Below, in pieces: positions 60,525 through 64,000 of a stretch of DNA of 64,000 nucleotides. Numbering within the stretch: the stretch's first letter is position 1; every line of letters starts with the position of its first letter. Location of the stretch: assembly GCF_041821085.1 (NCBI RefSeq), contig NZ_JBGUAZ010000003.1, positions 496,001 to 560,000 of the forward strand. The letters are read 5' to 3'. The DNA comes from Natrinema sp. HArc-T2 (lineage in GTDB: Archaea; Halobacteriota; Halobacteria; Halobacteriales; Natrialbaceae). Position numbers and translations under genes: made by a program. A model generated the notes under the pieces. It saw nothing but the letters and a program-made list of their open reading frames with translations, searched no databases and was not told the DNA's origin.

Positions 60525-63011
60525 TTACTCGAGCGCGTCTGCGTCTGCGTCCCCATCGGCGGTCGCCGCCGGAATTACGTCGACGCTCGCGACCGCGTCG
60601 CCGTCGTCGACGTCCATGACGATCACGCCCATCGTGTTGCGTCCGACAGTCGAGATTTCGTCGACACGCGTGCGGACGATCTGGCCGCGCTCGCTCATCA
60701 GCACGAGCCCGTCGTCCGCGTCGACTGCCTTGACTGCCGTCACGGGACCGTTGCGCTCGCCGGTCTTGATGTCGATCAGTCCCTTCCCGTATCGCGACTG
60801 GGTGCGATACTCCGAGAGGGGTGTCCGCTTGCCGTAGCCGTGTTCCGTGACCGTCAACAGCGACTGTCCGTCGTCTTCGTCGGCTGCGACCAGTCCCGCC
60901 ACGGCGTCGTCGTCTTGCAGTTTGATGCCATTGACACCGCGGGCGTTGCGGCCCATCGCACGGACTTCGTCCTCGTCGAACCGGATCGTCATGCCACCCT
61001 CGGTCGCGATGACGAGGTCTTGCGAGCCGTCGGTGACTTCGACGTCGACGAGTTCGTCACCCTGCTCGAGATCGGCGGCGATGATCCCCGTCGAGAGGAT
61101 GTTGTCGAACTCCGCGCCGGCGGTGCGTTTGACGTAGCCGTTGCGGGTGGCCATCGTCACGAACTCGTCGTCGTCGAAGGCGTCTGTGTCGACGATGGCC
61201 GTGATGTCCTCACCGGGGTCGAGATCGAGGATATTGACCGCGGATTTGCCGCGGGCAGTCCGGCCCATCTCGGGGATTTCGTACGTCTTGAGCCGGTAGA
61301 CTTCGCCCTGATTCGTAAAGCACAGCAGGTAGTCGTGGGTGTTGGCCCGGAAGACCGTCGCGACGCGGTCGTCTTCCTTGACGTCCGCGCCGATGATGCC
61401 TTTCCCGCCCCGACCCTGGGGGTCGAACTGGTCGATCGGCATCCGCTTGACGTAGTCGTCTTCGGTCATGACCACGAACACCTCCTCTTCGGGAATGAGG
61501 TCCTCGTGGGTGACTGTGCCCTGATCCTCGATAATCGAGGTCCGTCGCTCGTCGCCGTACTCAGCTTTGATCTCGCGGAGTTCGTCTTTGATGACACCGA
61601 GGAGTTCCGACTCGCTCTCTAAGATCGTCGTCAGGCGCTCGATTTCGGCCTGGACCTCCTCGTACTCGGATTCGATCTCGGCGGCCTCCATCGAGGTGAG
61701 ACTGCCGAGTTGCATCCGGACGATGTGATCAGCTTGGTCCGCAGAGAAGTCGTAGGCGTCCTGAAGTGCCGCTTTCGCAGCCGAGCGGTCCTCGCTGTCG
61801 CGGATCAGCTCGACGACGTCCTCGGCGTTCTCGACGGCCGTCAGCCGGCCCTCGAGGATGTGTGCACGATCTTCAGCCTCTTCGAGGTCGTACTCGCTGC
61901 GTCGGCGGACGACCTCGCGGCGGTGGGCGATGTACTCCTCTAAGGTCTCTTTGAGCGAGAGGACCTGCGGCTGGCCGTCGACCAGCGCGAGGTTGATGAC
62001 GCCGAACGTTCGCTCGAGGTGATTCTCGAGCAGTTTGTTCTTGACGACCTCGACGTTTGCGCTGCGGTTGAGTTCGATGACGATACGGACGCCGTCACGG
62101 TCGGACTCGTCGCGCAGATCGGTGATACCCTCGATTTCGCCCTCGTTGACGTCGTCAGCGATGCGCTCGACGAGGCGGGCCTTGTTGGCCTGATAGGGGA
62201 GTTCGGTGACGACGATGCGCTCGCGACCGTTTTTCCACTCTTCGACCTCGAACTCGGCGCGGACGCGGATGCGGCCGCGACCGGTCTTGTACGCCGAATA
62301 GATGGCGTCTCGACCGACGATGTTCGCGCCCGTCGGGAAGTCCGGTCCCTTGACGTGGTCCATCAGGTCCTCGACGGTCGCATCGGGGTCGTCGATCAGT
62401 TCGATGGTCGCGTCGATGACTTCGCTTAGGTTATGCGGCGGGATGTTCGTCGACATCCCGACGGCGATCCCCGACGAGCCGTTGACCAGCAGGTTCGGGA
62501 ACGCTGCCGGGAGCACGTCGGGTTCCTGCAAGCGGTCGTCGTAGTTCGAGGAGAAATCGACCGTGTCCTTATCGATGTCCTCGAGTAGCTCCTCGGCGAC
62601 GGAGGCCATCCGAGCCTCGGTGTATCGGGGCGCGGCAGCCGGGTCGCCGTCCATCGAGCCGAAGTTCCCCTGGCCGTCGACCAGCGGATAGCGCATCGAG
62701 AAGTCCTGGGCCATCCGGACCAGGGTGTCGTAGATCGCGCTGTCGCCGTGAGGGTGGTAATCACCCATCGTCTCCCCGACGATCGAGGAGGACTTGCGGT
62801 GGCTCGAGCCACTCGAGACGCCCATCTCGTGCATCGCATACAGGATGCGCCGGTGGACGGGTTTGAGCCCGTCGCGGACGTCGGGGAGGGCCCGGCCTGC
62901 GATGACACTCATCGCGTAGTCGATGTAACTCTGCTCCATCTCGTCTTCGATACGGACGTTTTCGACCGCTCTGGCCTCTACGTCCGTCGGATCGGGTACG
63001 TCTGAACTCAT
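60525..63011 (-). CDS. gyrA: DNA gyrase subunit A
   Basis: 828 residues. The catalytic tyrosine is Y130 in APRYTEARM. The quinolone-resistance region [22 protein letters not shown] has serine 91 and aspartate 95, the wild-type pattern. The C-terminal third consists of gyrase beta-pinwheel blades, with the GyrA box [11 protein letters not shown] at about 525-535. It introduces negative supercoils with GyrB. A GAGGTGA ribosome binding site (63017-63023, minus strand) precedes the ATG at 63011. gyrB lies 18 bases upstream. Confidence 0.97.
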   Translation of the reverse strand: MSSDVPDPTDVEARAVENVRIEDEMEQSYIDYAMSVIAGRALPDVRDGLKPVHRRILYAMHEMGVSSGSSHRKSSSIVGETMGDYHPHGDSAIYDTLVRMAQDFSMRYPLVDGQGNFGSMDGDPAAAPRYTEARMASVAEELLEDIDKDTVDFSSNYDDRLQEPDVLPAAFPNLLVNGSSGIAVGMSTNIPPHNLSEVIDATIELIDDPDATVEDLMDHVKGPDFPTGANIVGRDAIYSAYKTGRGRIRVRAEFEVEEWKNGRERIVVTELPYQANKARLVERIADDVNEGEIEGITDLRDESDRDGVRIVIELNRSANVEVVKNKLLENHLERTFGVINLALVDGQPQVLSLKETLEEYIAHRREVVRRRSEYDLEEAEDRAHILEGRLTAVENAEDVVELIRDSEDRSAAKAALQDAYDFSADQADHIVRMQLGSLTSMEAAEIESEYEEVQAEIERLTTILESESELLGVIKDELREIKAEYGDERRTSIIEDQGTVTHEDLIPEEEVFVVMTEDDYVKRMPIDQFDPQGRGGKGIIGADVKEDDRVATVFRANTHDYLLCFTNQGEVYRLKTYEIPEMGRTARGKSAVNILDLDPGEDITAIVDTDAFDDDEFVTMATRNGYVKRTAGAEFDNILSTGIIAADLEQGDELVDVEVTDGSQDLVIATEGGMTIRFDEDEVRAMGRNARGVNGIKLQDDDAVAGLVAADEDDGQSLLTVTEHGYGKRTPLSEYRTQSRYGKGLIDIKTGERNGPVTAVKAVDADDGLVLMSERGQIVRTRVDEISTVGRNTMGVIVMDVDDGDAVASVDVIPAATADGDADADALE

Positions 63012-63029
63012 GTAGTCACCTCAAACCTG

Positions 63030-64000
63030 CTATATGTCGATCCACTCGGCTTCCGGCGCGTGGTCCTTGATGAACTGCTTGCGAGGCTCGACAGCGTCGC
63101 CCATCAGGACGGAGAACATCTTGTCCGCCGCCGCCGCGTCCTCGATCGTGATCTGTTTGAGGATGCGGTTGTCGGGGTTCATCGTCGTCTCCCAGAGTTG
63201 CTCGGGGTTCATCTCGCCAAGCCCCTTGAACCGCTGGACCTGCGAGGGGTTACCGTCGCATTTCTCTTCGACGATCCGGTCGCGTTCGGCGTCGGTCATC
63301 GCGTCATAGGTCTCGCCGCGATACCGGATGCGATAGAGCGGCGGCTGGGTCGCGTAGACGTAGCCACCCTCGAGTAGCGGGCGCATATGCCGGTAGAAGA
63401 ACGTCAACAGGAGCGTCCGAATGTGTGCGCCGTCGACGTCGGCGTCGGTCGCCATGATGATCTTCTTGTAGCGGACGTCCTCGACGTCGAACTCGTCGCC
63501 GATCCCCGCGCCGATCGCGGTGATCATGTTGCGAATCTCGTCGTTCTCTAAGATTCGATCGAGCCGGTGTTTCTCGACGTTCAGGATCTTCCCCTTGATG
63601 GGGAGAACTGCCTGGAACTCGGGGTTGCGGGCCTGTTTCGCGCTGCCGCCTGCGGAATCACCCTCCGCGATGAACAGTTCGGCTTTCTCGGGGTCTTTCG
63701 TCTGACAGTCAGCGAGTTTGCCTGGGAGGGAGGTGGACTCGAGGGCGGACTTGCGCCGCGTCAGTTCCTCGGCCTTCTGGGCGGCCATGCGGGCTTTCGC
63801 AGCCTCGACGGCCTTGGTGACGATCGCCTCGGCGGTGTCGGGGTGTTCCTCGAAGTAGGTGCCAAGGCCCTCGTGCATGGCGCTCTCGACAATCCCACGG
63901 ACCTCGGAGTTGCCGAGTTTCGTCTTCGTCTGGCCCTCGAACTGGGGATCGGGGTGTTTGATCGAGATGACTGCCGTGAGCCCCTCGCGGATGTCCTCGC
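63030..64000 (-). CDS. gyrB: DNA gyrase subunit B (partial, C-terminal part)
   Basis: The open frame runs off the window end, so only the last 322 residues are seen. They contain the TOPRIM motifs [19 protein letters not shown] (EGDSA), [39 protein letters not shown] (DxDxD), and the C-terminal [21 protein letters not shown]. The ATPase domain is outside the window. It is followed by gyrA with 18 bases between, a standard gyrBA operon. Confidence 0.95.
   Translation of the reverse strand, partial: EDIREGLTAVISIKHPDPQFEGQTKTKLGNSEVRGIVESAMHEGLGTYFEEHPDTAEAIVTKAVEAAKARMAAQKAEELTRRKSALESTSLPGKLADCQTKDPEKAELFIAEGDSAGGSAKQARNPEFQAVLPIKGKILNVEKHRLDRILENDEIRNMITAIGAGIGDEFDVEDVRYKKIIMATDADVDGAHIRTLLLTFFYRHMRPLLEGGYVYATQPPLYRIRYRGETYDAMTDAERDRIVEEKCDGNPSQVQRFKGLGEMNPEQLWETTMNPDNRILKQITIEDAAAADKMFSVLMGDAVEPRKQFIKDHAPEAEWIDI

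Noticed and set aside
1-64000. CRISPR arrays, tRNA and rRNA genes
   Set aside because: Reading the intergenic gaps for regularly spaced direct repeats and for tRNA T-loop motifs (GGTTCGAATC-like) gave no convincing case.

Overview
The window is haloarchaeal chromosome. The evidence is high GC with GTC/GAC/GAG-rich codon use, very acidic proteins, leaderless-looking starts with TATA-like boxes about 25-30 bases upstream, and archaeal information-processing genes (aMBF1, pelota, RqcH, archaeal Elp3, a CDP-alcohol lipid synthase of the archaetidylinositol phosphate synthase type) together with haloarchaea-specific families (HalOD1, bacterio-opsin-activator-type HTH, DUF7344, DUF3054). A Natrialbaceae-like genus (Natrinema/Haloterrigena group) is my guess from the repeats and gene content, not a demonstrated assignment. 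I see no rRNA, tRNA, CRISPR array or complete insertion sequence.

Layout. 1-4.6 kb: small membrane proteins, a gap with three strong hairpins, a zinc-finger/J-domain protein abutting a convergent TIR-domain/zinc-ribbon protein, then tpiA and aMBF1. 4.6-7 kb: a hisC / AK6-type kinase / CDP-alcohol phosphatidyltransferase operon with 4-base overlaps. 7-14 kb: OsmC protein, ATP-dependent DNA ligase, a HalOD1 protein with a Bat-type regulator, a methyltransferase, SAM synthetase and a proteasome-fold paralogue lacking the nucleophile. 14-21.6 kb: ZIP transporter, a large GCS2-like ligase, two divergent paralogous FAD oxidoreductases, and cofD with a Dus-like protein (F420 synthesis). 21.6-31.5 kb: repeats, a low-GC Cys-rich membrane protein, HD phosphohydrolase, amidohydrolase, gamma-carbonic-anhydrase-like protein, several metallo-beta-lactamase (MBL) proteins and a RecJ-like protein with degenerate motifs. 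32-38.3 kb: a complete seven-gene Mrp (Mnh) Na+/H+ antiporter operon. 38.4-48.5 kb: Elp3, a membrane-anchored sulfite-oxidase-family enzyme, and two ribosome-rescue genes (rqcH, pelota) about 2 kb apart. 48.5-53.2 kb: RND exporter with TrmB-like regulator and an MBL nuclease-like gene. 53.2-60.4 kb: palindromic elements around a putative nucleotide-modification (Nmad3-like) gene, NDH-2-type oxidoreductase, arginase and a DtxR-type metal regulator with a palindrome at its own promoter. 60.5-64 kb: gyrA and the 3' part of gyrB.

The less ordinary content is (i) three families of short palindromic intergenic elements, two of them restricted here to gaps between convergent genes; (ii) the hairpin-rich gap at 1.0-1.4 kb; (iii) degenerate homologues of known enzymes (proteasome beta fold, RecJ/DHH); and (iv) isolated genes of families linked elsewhere to immunity or DNA modification (TIR plus zinc ribbon, Nmad3-like). 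No complete new multi-gene system can be demonstrated from sequence alone.
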